Shown here piece after piece: positions 55,814 through 64,000 of a stretch of DNA of 64,000 bases (the first letter of the stretch is position 1; every line of letters begins with the position of its first letter). The translations under genes and the position numbers were made by a program. Under the pieces are notes generated by a model, which ran no database searches, had not been told where the DNA came from, and saw nothing but the letters and a program-made list of their open reading frames with translations. This stretch comes from Bacillus sp. cl95 (GTDB lineage Bacteria > Bacillota > Bacilli > Bacillales > Cytobacillaceae). The stretch lies in NCBI RefSeq assembly GCF_900115925.1, contig NZ_FOYF01000003.1:559530-623529 (forward strand), written 5' to 3'.

Positions 55814-55868
55814 TAAATTGGAATGGCGAGAGAAGCCCTGTGCCGCCAATTTCCGATCAGGGCTATTT

Positions 55869-56471
55869 CTATGCGTTTACATTCATTCTTTTTCTTATAT
55901 ACCTATAAGACTGAATTAATACCCCGCCCATTACAAAGATTAAACCAGTTACAAGATAATTAAACATATTTGTTGCAGTATTAGGTAACTCGCCGTTTCC
56001 TGGAACAGAAACAACTGTGTCACCCTTTGCCAAAAATTTCAGTTCTAGTTCACATTCCAATCCTTGAAATTCATTTCCTAAATAAGTGGGTACCTTAACT
56101 TGGAATGTTAATTTTTCTGAAGCAGTTTTTGCTAGGAATCTTGATTTCAAATCCTTCAAGTCTACAAGTTTTCCAGAATACAAAATTTTGTCAGCTGCAG
56201 AAACAACAACTATAAGTTCTTTGTATAGAACTTCTGATCCGGATTTCATTTTGAAGGTTGTGGAATAATTAAAATCTTCTTCACTTTTATTTATTACTGA
56301 AAATTCCTTTGTCTCTGTTCTTCCAGGAGCCATTTCCGTTATTTCAAAGAGTACTTTCTCTGGGAAAGTACTAATCTTTTCGCTACTTTCAGCACTAGCA
56401 ATCGAAAAAGGGACAAAGAAAGCTAACGCTAATTGAAAGAAACATAGGATTGCTATTTTATGACTTTTCAT
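55869..56471 (-). CDS. LPNTA cell-wall-anchored protein of the TasA locus
   Basis: 200 residues: signal peptide (about 1-27, SIASAES), a beta-rich outer domain (about 35-150) of WxL/DUF-like character, then GELPNTATNMF, a hydrophobic helix and RYIRKRMN. LPNTA is the motif used by class D sortases of spore formers. It is the last gene of the sipW-tasA series, 45 bp after the preceding one. Likely tethers matrix to the wall; inferred. Confidence 0.78.
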   Translation of the reverse strand: MKSHKIAILCFFQLALAFFVPFSIASAESSEKISTFPEKVLFEITEMAPGRTETKEFSVINKSEEDFNYSTTFKMKSGSEVLYKELIVVVSAADKILYSGKLVDLKDLKSRFLAKTASEKLTFQVKVPTYLGNEFQGLECELELKFLAKGDTVVSVPGNGELPNTATNMFNYLVTGLIFVMGGVLIQSYRYIRKRMNVNA

Positions 56472-56515
56472 TGTATACTCCCTTTATTTTATTCCGTTTA
56501 AATGAGACATAAGTT

Positions 56516-57295
56516 CTAAGGGGTTGTAGTCACCGGTTGAGAAACTTCACCATTAGTAGGTTCAGTTGGAGTGGATTCATCGCCACCTGTTTCAGTTGAG
56601 CCATTCTCTCCTTCTTGATCAGTAACTGGATCATCTTGCTTCGTTTCCGAAGATGTTGTTCCATCAGTATTTTCAGTATCTGCAGGTTTTTCTTCGGTGT
56701 CCGTAGTAGCATCCTTTTCTGTAGAAGGTGTTGATGGTGTTGCGTTTCCAGCGTCTGGTGCTTTTTCATTTACAGCAGGGATTTTCTCTGTTTCTAATGT
56801 TGGTTTAAGTTTTTCTTGGTTTAGAGGTACAGTAACGATTTGATCTATGTAACCCTCGAATCCAACGATACGATATTGTACATTCGTTAACGTTTTACCT
56901 TTTCCAAGAATTTCAGACTCCATTAGTTCAGTTGTGTAACTCTTACCCACGTCTAGTACAGTTGTATAGGTTTTTACTAATTTTTTATTTATCAATACCT
57001 CAATATTGAGAGGAATCGAAACTAATGACTTATTTTTTATAGATATTTGTGATTTGATCTTGGAATTCGGCTCATATTTTACCTCGCCAATTGCCATTTG
57101 TAGCATTTCTTCACTCGTAGCATTGTGGATTTGCCCTTTAGCAACGGAACTGTCCATTAACCAAGCAAAGGTTCCAGGAAGTTCTTGATAAATAATGGCT
57201 GTACCAAGATAAACCGCAAAACAGCTTGAAACGAATGCCATTTTTCGATTTCTTTTCTTAAGCCGTTTCCCATGCTTTGATTTTCTTGTTTCCAT
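56516..57295 (-). CDS. TapA-like matrix accessory protein
   Basis: 259 residues. Basic N-terminus, one hydrophobic segment (about 20-45) with a SipW-type AxA-like exit (FAWLMDSSVAKG), a beta domain (about 60-165), then a Thr/Glu/Pro-rich acidic tail of about 95 residues. B. subtilis TapA has similar layout, but sequence identity is not evident. It lies between tasA and the anchor gene. Confidence 0.6.
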   Translation of the reverse strand: METRKSKHGKRLKKRNRKMAFVSSCFAVYLGTAIIYQELPGTFAWLMDSSVAKGQIHNATSEEMLQMAIGEVKYEPNSKIKSQISIKNKSLVSIPLNIEVLINKKLVKTYTTVLDVGKSYTTELMESEILGKGKTLTNVQYRIVGFEGYIDQIVTVPLNQEKLKPTLETEKIPAVNEKAPDAGNATPSTPSTEKDATTDTEEKPADTENTDGTTSSETKQDDPVTDQEGENGSTETGGDESTPTEPTNGEVSQPVTTTP

Positions 57296-57311
57296 AAATC
57301 CTCCCTAGAGA

Positions 57312-57345
57312 AAAGACAGCTGTAAGGGAACTTACAACTGTCTTT
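57312..57345 (-). terminator. Leaky terminator between tasA and TapA-like gene
   Basis: 15-bp stem AAAGACAGCTGTAAG/CTTACAACTGTCTTT with one mismatch. Only four T follow on the minus strand, so partial read-through is plausible. Confidence 0.65.
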
Positions 57346-57360
57346 AGTTACTTCATTATT

Positions 57361-58092
57361 TTAGTCTTCAGTAGTTCCGTTGATTTCAGATTGATACATA
57401 GCCCCATCATCAGTTTGCTTAGCTTCAACTTTGAATTCTGCGGTATAGTTCGCACCTTGGAAATCGTTACCAGCTTTTTCACTAAGCTTGACACCGAAAA
57501 TAATTCCAATTTGTTCATCACTCTTAAGGTTCCAGAACTTCCCATTATCTCCATTACCTAACTTGATAACTTTGCTGTTAGAGCCGCCTTCCGCTTGAGC
57601 TTTCATGATTGTTTGAACTTGCTCATCAGATAAAACTCCTTCAACTACTTCGTAGTCAGCATTATCAGCTGCTTTAGCCATTGTCTTAGCAGGATTTGTT
57701 GTACCGTTTAAGATTCCGCCAAGGCGAAGCTTCCAGTCCTTAACTTTAAGGACACCTTCTTCCTTTTCCTTAAATTTAATAGCTAAGTATGCAACTTTGT
57801 ACTTAGAAACATTTACTTCCTTATCAACGCTGTGAGAAAAAGTTGCAAGAAGTCTTTGATCAAGAGATCCTGTGTTTTCAACTGTATTCCATTCAGAAAT
57901 CAATAATTGAGAAGGAGCGAAGTTCTCATGTGCGAATAGTGAACCCATCTCTCCTAAAGCTAATGTTCCGTTTGAAATGGTCCCAGATGCAGATTGTTCA
58001 GCAGTAAACCAAGAATATGTACCGTAACTTGCACCAACCACGAGTGTACCTGCTAATGCAGTACCTAATAATGCTTTTTTCAAACTTTTCAC
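57361..58092 (-). CDS. tasA: TasA/CalY-family biofilm amyloid
   Basis: 243 residues. Signal peptide ALLGTALAGTLVVGASYGTYSWF followed by the Camelysin/TasA beginning SASGTISNGTLALGEMGS. The mature domain contains WNTVENTGSLDQRLLATFSH. TasA-type proteins form extracellular fibres after SipW cleavage. sipW is 104 bp upstream. AAAGGAGAGGG precedes the ATG. Confidence 0.93.
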   Translation of the reverse strand: MKSLKKALLGTALAGTLVVGASYGTYSWFTAEQSASGTISNGTLALGEMGSLFAHENFAPSQLLISEWNTVENTGSLDQRLLATFSHSVDKEVNVSKYKVAYLAIKFKEKEEGVLKVKDWKLRLGGILNGTTNPAKTMAKAADNADYEVVEGVLSDEQVQTIMKAQAEGGSNSKVIKLGNGDNGKFWNLKSDEQIGIIFGVKLSEKAGNDFQGANYTAEFKVEAKQTDDGAMYQSEINGTTED

Positions 58093-58196
58093 TAAAATCC
58101 CTCTCCTCTTATAAAAATATGATTGCTTAGACGAAGAATCATAGATATTTCTAGGTTTTCATCCGTCATCGCTCCCTTCCCCTAATAAAATGATTG

Positions 58197-58733
58197 TTAA
58201 TTGTTCACATGTTTTTCTCTATTCAGAATTCCTGTACGTTCAAAGATTTCGATAATTAAGAATGCAAGCAGTGGGATTAAGATTAATAGAACAAAACCTA
58301 TTGGACCTGCAACAAATTTTGCTACATACCCACCATTCGGAATAACGAACACCTGTACACCAACAATGTCAGATTTACCAACTAAGATACCGTCATCTAC
58401 ATTGTTGTTATCGCCCTTTGTTTTAAAGAATAATTTCCCATCCTTTTCAATGCTGTCTATAATGCGGTGAGTAACTAGAATTCCATCTGGATGTTTGTAC
58501 GTAATCACATCATTTACGACAGCTTCATCATTCACGTTGATGATAATCACATCACCGGCATTAAATTTTGGCTGCATCGAATTTGAAAGAATGGATAGGG
58601 GTTTATATCCAAACACACTCGGAATTTTTTCCACATTCCCCTTAGATTGGAAAAAATAATAAACCATTGTAAGAACAAGAAGTCCAACACATATCAAAAA
58701 TGTTGTAGAAACAATTTTTATTCCTTTTTTCAA
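58197..58733 (-). CDS. sipW: SipW-type signal peptidase I
   Basis: 178 residues, ER type. The Ser motif is SILSNSMQPKF, the His base is in LVTHRIID, and the GD motif is KTKGDNNNVDDG. Two membrane segments (about 7-29, 147-167). SipW processes TasA and TapA. Preceded by SinR-like boxes, so probably under biofilm control. Confidence 0.94.
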   Translation of the reverse strand: MKKGIKIVSTTFLICVGLLVLTMVYYFFQSKGNVEKIPSVFGYKPLSILSNSMQPKFNAGDVIIINVNDEAVVNDVITYKHPDGILVTHRIIDSIEKDGKLFFKTKGDNNNVDDGILVGKSDIVGVQVFVIPNGGYVAKFVAGPIGFVLLILIPLLAFLIIEIFERTGILNREKHVNN

Positions 58734-58818
58734 TCAATCACCCTCATTAATTGTTCAGTATTTCGAACATCCCATCCTCACTTATCTAAATTTCTTCAAA
58801 GTAAGATTATATGCGGAT

Positions 58819-58834
58819 GTTCTTTTTAAAGAAC
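58819..58834. promoter_or_regulatory. Palindromic SinR-like operator
   Basis: GTTCTTTTTAAAGAAC, a perfect inverted pair of the GTTCTYT half-site bound by SinR. About 85-100 bp before sipW, near the expected transcript start. Confidence 0.65.
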
Positions 58835-58902
58835 CCTTAAATAGAGTATATGATATTTGCTATTCTATTGAAAAACATTAAAATCGACCAAATTTTCTCT
58901 AA

Positions 58903-58909
58903 AAAGAAC
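58903..58909. promoter_or_regulatory. Second SinR-like half-site
   Basis: AAAGAAC, complement of GTTCTTT. Confidence 0.4.
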
Positions 58910-58977
58910 GTTTTTCATGAATATTCTTACAATTGCTCCATTTTTCTCACTTTTTTGTTTTTTATAAAGAAATTTCG

Positions 58978-58984
58978 GTTCTTT
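58978..58984. promoter_or_regulatory. Third SinR-like half-site
   Basis: GTTCTTT, about 245 bp before sipW. Confidence 0.35.
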
Positions 58985-59009
58985 ATAATGTACTCTCAAG
59001 GAAACGAAA

Positions 59010-59037
59010 AACCTTCAAGCCTATGTGCTTGAAGGTT
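59010..59037 (-). terminator. Terminator of tatC
   Basis: AACCTTCAAGC/GCTTGAAGGTT perfect stem, T-run on the minus side. Confidence 0.9.
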
Positions 59038-59042
59038 CTATC

Positions 59043-59801
59043 TTAAGAATTAAATTCTGTATCATCGTTTGATTCTTCTACCCATTCTTGATCATTCTTC
59101 AGTTTTCGCTTATACACAATTTTCGATAAGCTGATACTGATTTCATATAAGAATAATAGTGGAATTGTAACTAGGAAATCAGATATGAAGTCTGGTGGAG
59201 TAATGATAACTGCAATGATAATCAAAACAAAGTAGGCGTACTTTCTAATCTTAGCTAACACGAATGGATTAATGATTCCAAGGGATGTTAAGAACATAAT
59301 GACAACAGGAAGTTCAAATAATACTCCAAAAGGAATGGTCATATTCATGACGAAACGGAAATAGTTTTCCGCAGTAAAATTGGTAACGAGCATATCTCCA
59401 CCCAAGTGTACAACGAAATCAAGTACCATCGGAAAAATGATAAAATATCCAAAAGATAATCCTACAATAAATAAAACAAAAAGTGCGGGAACATACGATA
59501 GCGATATCTTTCGTTCATTCGGTTTTAATGCTGGTTTTACAAATAACCAGATTTGTAATGCTAGAATCGGAATAGTTCCTGCAATCGCAACAACACTTGC
59601 GAGCATCAAGTACACCCATATAATATCACCTGGTCCTAGAGCAATTAATTTCACTTCTAGATCACGGACAAACCAACTATAAATATCCTCAACGTATATG
59701 AATCCAAGAATAAAAAATAATACGAATGTAACGAGTGTTATCAAAATCCGTTTTCGTAATTCGTCTAAATGATCAATCAAATTCAGTTCCTTATCGTCCA
59801 T
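59043..59801 (-). CDS. tatC: Twin-arginine translocase TatC
   Basis: 252 residues with six hydrophobic helices. NLIDHLDELRKRI at the N-terminus, and FVKPALKPNERK are TatC signatures. TatC binds twin-arginine signals of folded exported proteins. It follows tatA by about 70 bp, forming a minimal TatAC pair as in Bacillus. Confidence 0.96.
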   Translation of the reverse strand: MDDKELNLIDHLDELRKRILITLVTFVLFFILGFIYVEDIYSWFVRDLEVKLIALGPGDIIWVYLMLASVVAIAGTIPILALQIWLFVKPALKPNERKISLSYVPALFVLFIVGLSFGYFIIFPMVLDFVVHLGGDMLVTNFTAENYFRFVMNMTIPFGVLFELPVVIMFLTSLGIINPFVLAKIRKYAYFVLIIIAVIITPPDFISDFLVTIPLLFLYEISISLSKIVYKRKLKNDQEWVEESNDDTEFNS

Positions 59802-59846
59802 TTTTTTCCCCTGCCATTTTCATTGCTTACTATATTTTCAAGAAAA

Positions 59847-59875
59847 AAGGTGCAAGATTGGTTATCTCACACCTT
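59847..59875 (-). terminator. Hairpin between tatA and tatC
   Basis: AAGGTG/CACCTT with inner AGAT/ATCT and a T-run; may reduce tatC relative to tatA. Confidence 0.6.
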
Positions 59876-60068
59876 ATTTAGTCAATTTTTTCTTTTCTTC
59901 TTCAATATCCTCAATTACATCGTTTGTTAACTCGCGTGTAGACTTCTTAAACTCCCGAAGTGTTTGGCCAAATGCTCGACCAATCTCAGGTAATTTTTTT
60001 GGTCCAAAGATAATTAAAGCTAATGTAAGTATTAATATTAATCCCGGTACACCGATATTAGAAAACAT
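59874..60068 (-). CDS. tatA: Twin-arginine translocase TatA
   Basis: About 64 residues from the ATG at 60068 (AAAGGG 9 nt before); earlier in-frame ATGs exist. [35 protein letters not shown] is one membrane helix and FGP hinge, then an amphipathic helix. TatA forms the export pore with TatC. Confidence 0.94.
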   Translation of the reverse strand: MFSNIGVPGLILILTLALIIFGPKKLPEIGRAFGQTLREFKKSTRELTNDVIEDIEEEKKKLTK

Positions 60069-60086
60069 AGTTTTCATCCCTTTCAA

Positions 60087-60391
60087 TAAACGTCATTATG
60101 AACGTAGTAACATTATAATATCTTAAATCTTATTTGAGTAAAAAGCAGATAAATGTTCATAAAAAGTTCACAATAAAATGACAAACATATAGTTATTTCA
60201 AAAGATTCGTCGTTGTAGTTCTTCATTACATTACTTCTCTACACAATGTATCAATTTATGCTATTTAAGTCAATGCATAGACAATTTGAATAAATAATCA
60301 GAATTATCAATTTATAGTTATGTTTTATTTGATAAAACCATCAATCAGTACATATAGTAAGAATAACAAGTCGGAGAAGGATGTGGAGTAG
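60087..60391. other. Intergenic stretch before the 78-aa gene
   Basis: AT-rich, divergent promoters for tatA and the plus-strand gene must be here. I see no clear hexamers or repeats. Confidence 0.35.
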
Positions 60392-60628
60392 TTGGAATTT
60401 TCTCTAGATAGTTTTGATGGTGCATTGCCTGTGGAAATTACAATTGATGAAGACAATGGCCGATACATGATTAGAAAGAGCGACACGAGTGGAGAGTTTT
60501 TTAATACGCCAAAAGAATTAATTGAATGGATCAAGAAACATTTTCATGAAGAGGAATTCTGTCAACCACAGCAGTTTAGATTCATGCTAAAGAAACTTGA
60601 TGAGTACGATGTAAATGGCGTTTTTTGA
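60392..60628 (+). CDS. Hypothetical acidic protein, 78 aa
   Basis: TTG start just after GGAGTAG (close spacing). MEFSLDSFDGALPVEITID continues to FMLKKLDEYDVNGVF. No recognised domain. Convergent with plsC, with a shared terminator. Confidence 0.6.
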   Translation: MEFSLDSFDGALPVEITIDEDNGRYMIRKSDTSGEFFNTPKELIEWIKKHFHEEEFCQPQQFRFMLKKLDEYDVNGVF

Positions 60629-60646
60629 AAAGTCCAACTACAGATA

Positions 60647-60674
60647 AAGCATCAGCAAAAGCTGATGCTTTTTA
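60647..60674. terminator. Bidirectional terminator
   Basis: AAGCATCAGC/GCTGATGCTT around AAAA, T-run on the plus strand. Confidence 0.88.
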
Positions 60675-61403
60675 TGATGCTTTTTTCATTTGATCAAGAT
60701 TGTCTATAATAATTTGCTTTGTATATTCTGCCAATTCTCTTAATTCAATGTCATTTTGTATATGTTTAATAATCGGTTTACCTATTTTCACATGAATTTC
60801 AGCAGGCTTAATTAGTCGCCCATTTTTCTCGAAAATATTGGAAGTTCCCTTAATGGAGATAGGCACAATTGGAACACCGGCATCTTTTGCGAGTCGGAAC
60901 CCTCCTTGTTTAAATAAACCAATAGGACCTCCTTTACTTCTCGTTCCTTCAGGGAAAATGACAGTTGAATGGCCTTGCTTAAGGATTTCAACACCCTTTC
61001 GAAGGGAATTAAATGCTTGATCGCGATTTTTCCGATCTAGAAAAGTGCAGTTCATGACTTCCATCCAAGATGACATAATAGGAACTTTTTTTACTTCTAT
61101 CTTAGATACAAACCCAAAAGGCTTATTAATATATCCTAACAGGACAGGTATATCAAAATTCCCTTCATGATTACAAACGAACACAACCGGTCCATCTGGA
61201 ATATAAGACTCTCCTTCAATGTGTACACTCGAACCCGTAAGTTTCATAAAGGTTCTAGCCCAACTCTTCGGTACTTGATGAAGATATCTATCTCTTTCGT
61301 TAACAGTCATTTTAGGATCTAGTTTCTTAACTCTAAATAACTTAGGAATGCTGTAAAATAAAAACCCAGCCATATAAACAAAACAAATAATTAGCCTTAA
61401 CAA
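60672..61403 (-). CDS. plsC: 1-acyl-glycerol-3-phosphate acyltransferase
   Basis: 243 residues from a TTG with GGAGG 9 nt before. One membrane helix, then the acyltransferase motifs NHEGNFD (about 79-85) and FPEGTRSKGG (about 152). It makes phosphatidic acid. In B. subtilis the gene following thyB-dfrA (ypkP) is of this type; order here agrees. Confidence 0.92.
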   Translation of the reverse strand: MLRLIICFVYMAGFLFYSIPKLFRVKKLDPKMTVNERDRYLHQVPKSWARTFMKLTGSSVHIEGESYIPDGPVVFVCNHEGNFDIPVLLGYINKPFGFVSKIEVKKVPIMSSWMEVMNCTFLDRKNRDQAFNSLRKGVEILKQGHSTVIFPEGTRSKGGPIGLFKQGGFRLAKDAGVPIVPISIKGTSNIFEKNGRLIKPAEIHVKIGKPIIKHIQNDIELRELAEYTKQIIIDNLDQMKKAS

Positions 61404-61473
61404 AAAACCAATCCTCCATGGAGCACAAAACTCACCGAATCTTATTCATATCTTAATGGCATTAACGGCATAC

Positions 61474-61968
61474 TTAAAGTTGTATCTTTCTTTCATAAAT
61501 CAAGAATTCATAATCGTAAGGATTTTTTTCGTCCCTAATACCTTTTTCACTCGAGATAAGCTTCCATTCATCTAAAGGGAATTGTGGAAAATGTGTATCT
61601 CCTGGAAATTCTTCATGAATCATCGTTAGATATAATTTATCTGCGGCATGAAATAATTCATTAAAAATTTCAGCGCCACCGATAACAAAAATTTCTTCAT
61701 TTGTTTGATCACTGTATTGGATAAGCTCTTCAATAGAATGCATGACTTTAAGGCCATCACTTTGAAAATGAGGATCTCTTGTAAGTACGATGTTTTCCCT
61801 GCCCGGAAGTAATCTACCAATAGATTCATGAGTTTTTCTTCCCATCACAACTGGATGCCCCATTGTGACTCTTTTAAAAAACCTTAAATCTTCAGGTAAA
61901 TGCCACGGAAGTTTGTTTTGAAAGCCAATGGCTCGGTTTAGATCCATCGCCCAGATAAACGAAATCAT
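61474..61968 (-). CDS. dfrA: Dihydrofolate reductase
   Basis: 164 residues: [32 protein letters not shown] is the folate/NADPH start, and [24 protein letters not shown] follows. It regenerates tetrahydrofolate used by ThyA. Overlaps thyA by 4 bp (ATGA), so coupled. Confidence 0.97.
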   Translation of the reverse strand: MISFIWAMDLNRAIGFQNKLPWHLPEDLRFFKRVTMGHPVVMGRKTHESIGRLLPGRENIVLTRDPHFQSDGLKVMHSIEELIQYSDQTNEEIFVIGGAEIFNELFHAADKLYLTMIHEEFPGDTHFPQFPLDEWKLISSEKGIRDEKNPYDYEFLIYERKIQL

Positions 61969-62759
61969 ACACTCACCACACCTTTAATATGAGGATGCGC
62001 ATCATAACCTTCAAGGACAAAATCTTCGTACTTAAAACTAAAAATATCATCTACTTCAGGATTAATTTTCATCTTTGGCAACGGTTTTGGGTCTCTGCTC
62101 AATTGCTCTTTCACTTGTTCCATATGGTTGCGATAAATATGTGCATCACCAAAAGTATGAATAAACTCACCAGGCTTTAGTCCACATACCTGCGCTACCA
62201 TTAAGGTCAACAAAGCATAAGAAGCGATGTTAAAAGGCACACCAAGGAAAACATCGGCAGACCTTTGGTAAAGTTGGCAAGAAAGTTTGCCTTCAGACAC
62301 ATAAAACTGGAATAAGCAATGACAGGGTGGAAGAGCCATTTTTTCAATATCAGCAACATTCCATGCACTTACAATCAGTCTGCGTGAATCTGGGTTTGTT
62401 TTGATTTGATTTATGAGTTGGCTAATCTGATCGACGGTTTGTCCGTCTGCACCATTCCATGAGCGCCATTGATGTCCGTAAACAGGTCCAAGTTCTCCGT
62501 CTTCATCAGCCCATTCGTTCCAGATTTTGACCCCGTTTTCCTGAAGATAACGTACATTCGTATCCCCATTCAAAAACCATAATAGTTCATGAATGATCGA
62601 TTTTAGATGTAGTTTTTTGGTTGTAATTACTGGGAATCCCTCTTCAAGATCGAAACGCATCTGATAACCAAAAGTACTAACAGTCCCTGTTCCTGTGCGA
62701 TCCTCTTTCGTTTCACCTGTTGTTAAAATGTGCTCGCATAGCTCGAGATATTGTTTCAA
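61965..62759 (-). CDS. thyA: Thymidylate synthase
   Basis: 264 residues from a TTG at 62759, the standard length; AAAGGA lies 9 nt before it, whereas the ATG at 62783 has no site. The catalytic cysteine is in [12 protein letters not shown], and [14 protein letters not shown] and [13 protein letters not shown] are family blocks. It methylates dUMP to dTMP with methylene-tetrahydrofolate. Confidence 0.97.
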   Translation of the reverse strand: MKQYLELCEHILTTGETKEDRTGTGTVSTFGYQMRFDLEEGFPVITTKKLHLKSIIHELLWFLNGDTNVRYLQENGVKIWNEWADEDGELGPVYGHQWRSWNGADGQTVDQISQLINQIKTNPDSRRLIVSAWNVADIEKMALPPCHCLFQFYVSEGKLSCQLYQRSADVFLGVPFNIASYALLTLMVAQVCGLKPGEFIHTFGDAHIYRNHMEQVKEQLSRDPKPLPKMKINPEVDDIFSFKYEDFVLEGYDAHPHIKGVVSV

Positions 62760-62830
62760 AATGTACACATCCTTTATAGACATTTAAATAAGTTTCATTC
62801 TACCAAATTGGAGGTCTCATTACTATTCTA

Positions 62831-63547
62831 TTAAAGGTGATCTAAATTTTTTATAAAATTATAGGTCTTTGGCGCCTTTAACTTCAGATTGTTTCTTGTT
62901 TCTTGATTCAAAAAATACATTGAAAAAGCTTCAGCAAAATATTCTTCAGGAAAGTGTAAAAAGTATACACGCTGTGGAAATAATGCGTTTTTTTCATCGT
63001 TCCAGATTTCAAGGAAATGGCTATTATTTTTTAACCCAAATAAAACATATCTGTCTATGGAATGTGCCAATTCATGCAGCTCAAGATTGACAGAGCCGTG
63101 ACCCATCCCTTGTTCACTAGATCCTATTTTAACGAGTACTGTCTTTGAACCACCGATTCCAGGTACATCGTCCCAAGTTGCATTACTTCTATAACCTCTT
63201 GGAACTTTACCTTTCAGATGCTTAGCAGTAGGATTGTCAGTCAGCTTGCCCGTAAATAACTTTACATGGATTCCTTCTTTCTGTACTTTCTCTAATAAGG
63301 GCCTTGGCAAGTGGTTTAGCCTATTGATAATTTGTGCCGCTTGCTTTTGGTCAAATGAACCTTCAGGCAAGAAAATAATTTCAGAGATTTCGGATTTACT
63401 CTGATTTTCTTCGAGCATGCTGTACAGATCAGAATTCGTAGGGAAATTCACCAACTTGATTCCTTCAATAGAAGCATGTGAAATGGAATAGATAGATGAA
63501 AATATTATTATGTATACAATCAATACCGTCCATTTTCTCATCTTCAT
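62831..63547 (-). CDS. Secreted lethal-factor-like (ATLF) zinc metallopeptidase
   Basis: 238 residues. Signal peptide (about 1-25, YSISHAS). The zinc motif LELHELAHSIDR (about 158-169) and downstream glutamates FPEEYFAEAFSMYF match the anthrax-toxin lethal-factor peptidase fold found in many spore formers. Toxicity is not implied; related proteins are chromosomal and of unknown substrate. GGGGAATG-type weak site before the ATG pair. Single gene upstream of thyA. Confidence 0.85.
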   Translation of the reverse strand: MKMRKWTVLIVYIIIFSSIYSISHASIEGIKLVNFPTNSDLYSMLEENQSKSEISEIIFLPEGSFDQKQAAQIINRLNHLPRPLLEKVQKEGIHVKLFTGKLTDNPTAKHLKGKVPRGYRSNATWDDVPGIGGSKTVLVKIGSSEQGMGHGSVNLELHELAHSIDRYVLFGLKNNSHFLEIWNDEKNALFPQRVYFLHFPEEYFAEAFSMYFLNQETRNNLKLKAPKTYNFIKNLDHL

Positions 63548-63656
63548 TCCCCTAAACTATCTGTCTATTTTGATAAATTATATCATAATAGTATTATAGA
63601 TTTAGTGAGAATGAGAAAAAATTGTTTTCCATTTTAAGCTAAAAAGCCGCCGTAAA

Positions 63657-64000
63657 TGAACTGCCCCGTAAATGTTAGACACTAACCTAACATTTACGGG
63701 GTGTTTTTGTGTCCAAATTTAAAGCGGAAGATAAGATACAAATTGTATTAAGGTATTTAGAGGGAAATGAAAGTTTTGAAAAAATTGCGGAAGAAGTAAG
63801 AGTTAGTAAATCCATTATCAGGGGATGGGTTAGGCTTTATGAACAACAAGGTCTGGAAGCATTTATTAAGTCCTATACAAATTATTCTGGGGAATTTAAA
63901 CTAAATGTACTCAATTATATGAACGAAAAGGGTACATCTTCTTATGACACAGCTGCCATTTTCAATATTTCTTCACCTGGTATGGTCCGAAATTGGAGAA
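63657..64000 (+). mobile_element. Left end of an IS3-family (IS150 group) element
   Basis: Starts TGAACTGCCCC. Contains a perfect 15-bp hairpin CCCCGTAAATGTTAG/CTAACATTTACGGGG (63664-63701) before the transposase gene, then orfA, cut by the window edge. No flanking duplication can be tested. Confidence 0.88.
63709..64000 (+). CDS. IS3-family transposase OrfA, truncated by window edge
   Basis: GTG start (MSKFKAEDKIQIVLRYLEG). Helix-turn-helix RVSKSIIRGWVRLYEQQG, then a second one near the edge (FNISSPGMVRNW). OrfA of the IS150 group, which fuses to OrfB by frameshift; that part is outside the window. Confidence 0.9.
   Translation, partial: MSKFKAEDKIQIVLRYLEGNESFEKIAEEVRVSKSIIRGWVRLYEQQGLEAFIKSYTNYSGEFKLNVLNYMNEKGTSSYDTAAIFNISSPGMVRNWR

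Overview
The window is chromosomal DNA from a low-GC, endospore-forming member of the Bacillaceae (Bacillus sensu lato). The evidence is gene content and order: spo0M, a YjcZ-type small sporulation protein, Hsp20-like spore-type proteins, SipW/TasA matrix genes, and a block from 24 to 41 kb that follows the Bacillus subtilis ctpA-yodJ-deoD-yozD-yodN-yozE-yokU-kamA-yodQ neighbourhood. A second block, from 48 to 63 kb, contains the ypmQ-ypmR-ypmS and thyA-dfrA-plsC groups. Most genes lie on the minus strand. I see no rRNA, complete tRNA, CRISPR array, prophage or replication origin.

Layout. 0-1.6 kb: fructose operon start (fruR, truncated fruK) with a promoter, a cre site and phased repeats. 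1.7-4.5 kb: small proteins, an SDR protein and nucleoside hydrolase 1. 4.5-9 kb: glycerol catabolism (glpK, glpD) and a PAP2 phosphatase. 9-12 kb: divergent ku and ligD, bacterial end joining. 12-24 kb: dapF, an EAL/HDOD protein, an amidohydrolase, a GNAT with a structured leader, an HD-GYP protein, an Hsp20 pair, and a COG0523 GTPase group. 24-41 kb: the yod-like block, with an M28 aminopeptidase, an acyl-ACP desaturase and a sigma-54-controlled lysine 2,3-aminomutase locus. 41-48 kb: an FAD protein, yjcZ, a GDSL hydrolase, DUF502, msrA/msrB, and an rsgA paralogue behind a leader-peptide attenuator. 48-55 kb: ypmS, ypmR, sco, nucleoside hydrolase 2, an orphan histidine kinase and DegV. 55-60 kb: sipW-tasA-anchor locus and tatA-tatC. 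60-64 kb: plsC, dfrA, thyA, a secreted lethal-factor-like peptidase, and the left end of an IS3-family element.

The strongest unexplained structures are these. (1) A family of about 119-181 bp miniature inverted-repeat elements (five complete copies with 8-bp target duplications). One lies in the glpD leader, one supplies the stop codon of yjcZ, and one separates yodQ from its terminator. (2) A four-gene matrix locus (SipW, TasA, a TapA-like tailed protein, an LPNTA wall-anchor protein) with a perfect GTTCTTT/AAAGAAC palindrome upstream. (3) A 24-residue upstream ORF, two tandem terminators and a competing pairing ahead of the second rsgA. (4) A sigma-54 promoter and shared TGCCGAAAAA-type sites at the kamA/regulator locus. 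Functions rest on motif recognition by eye; no database search was run.
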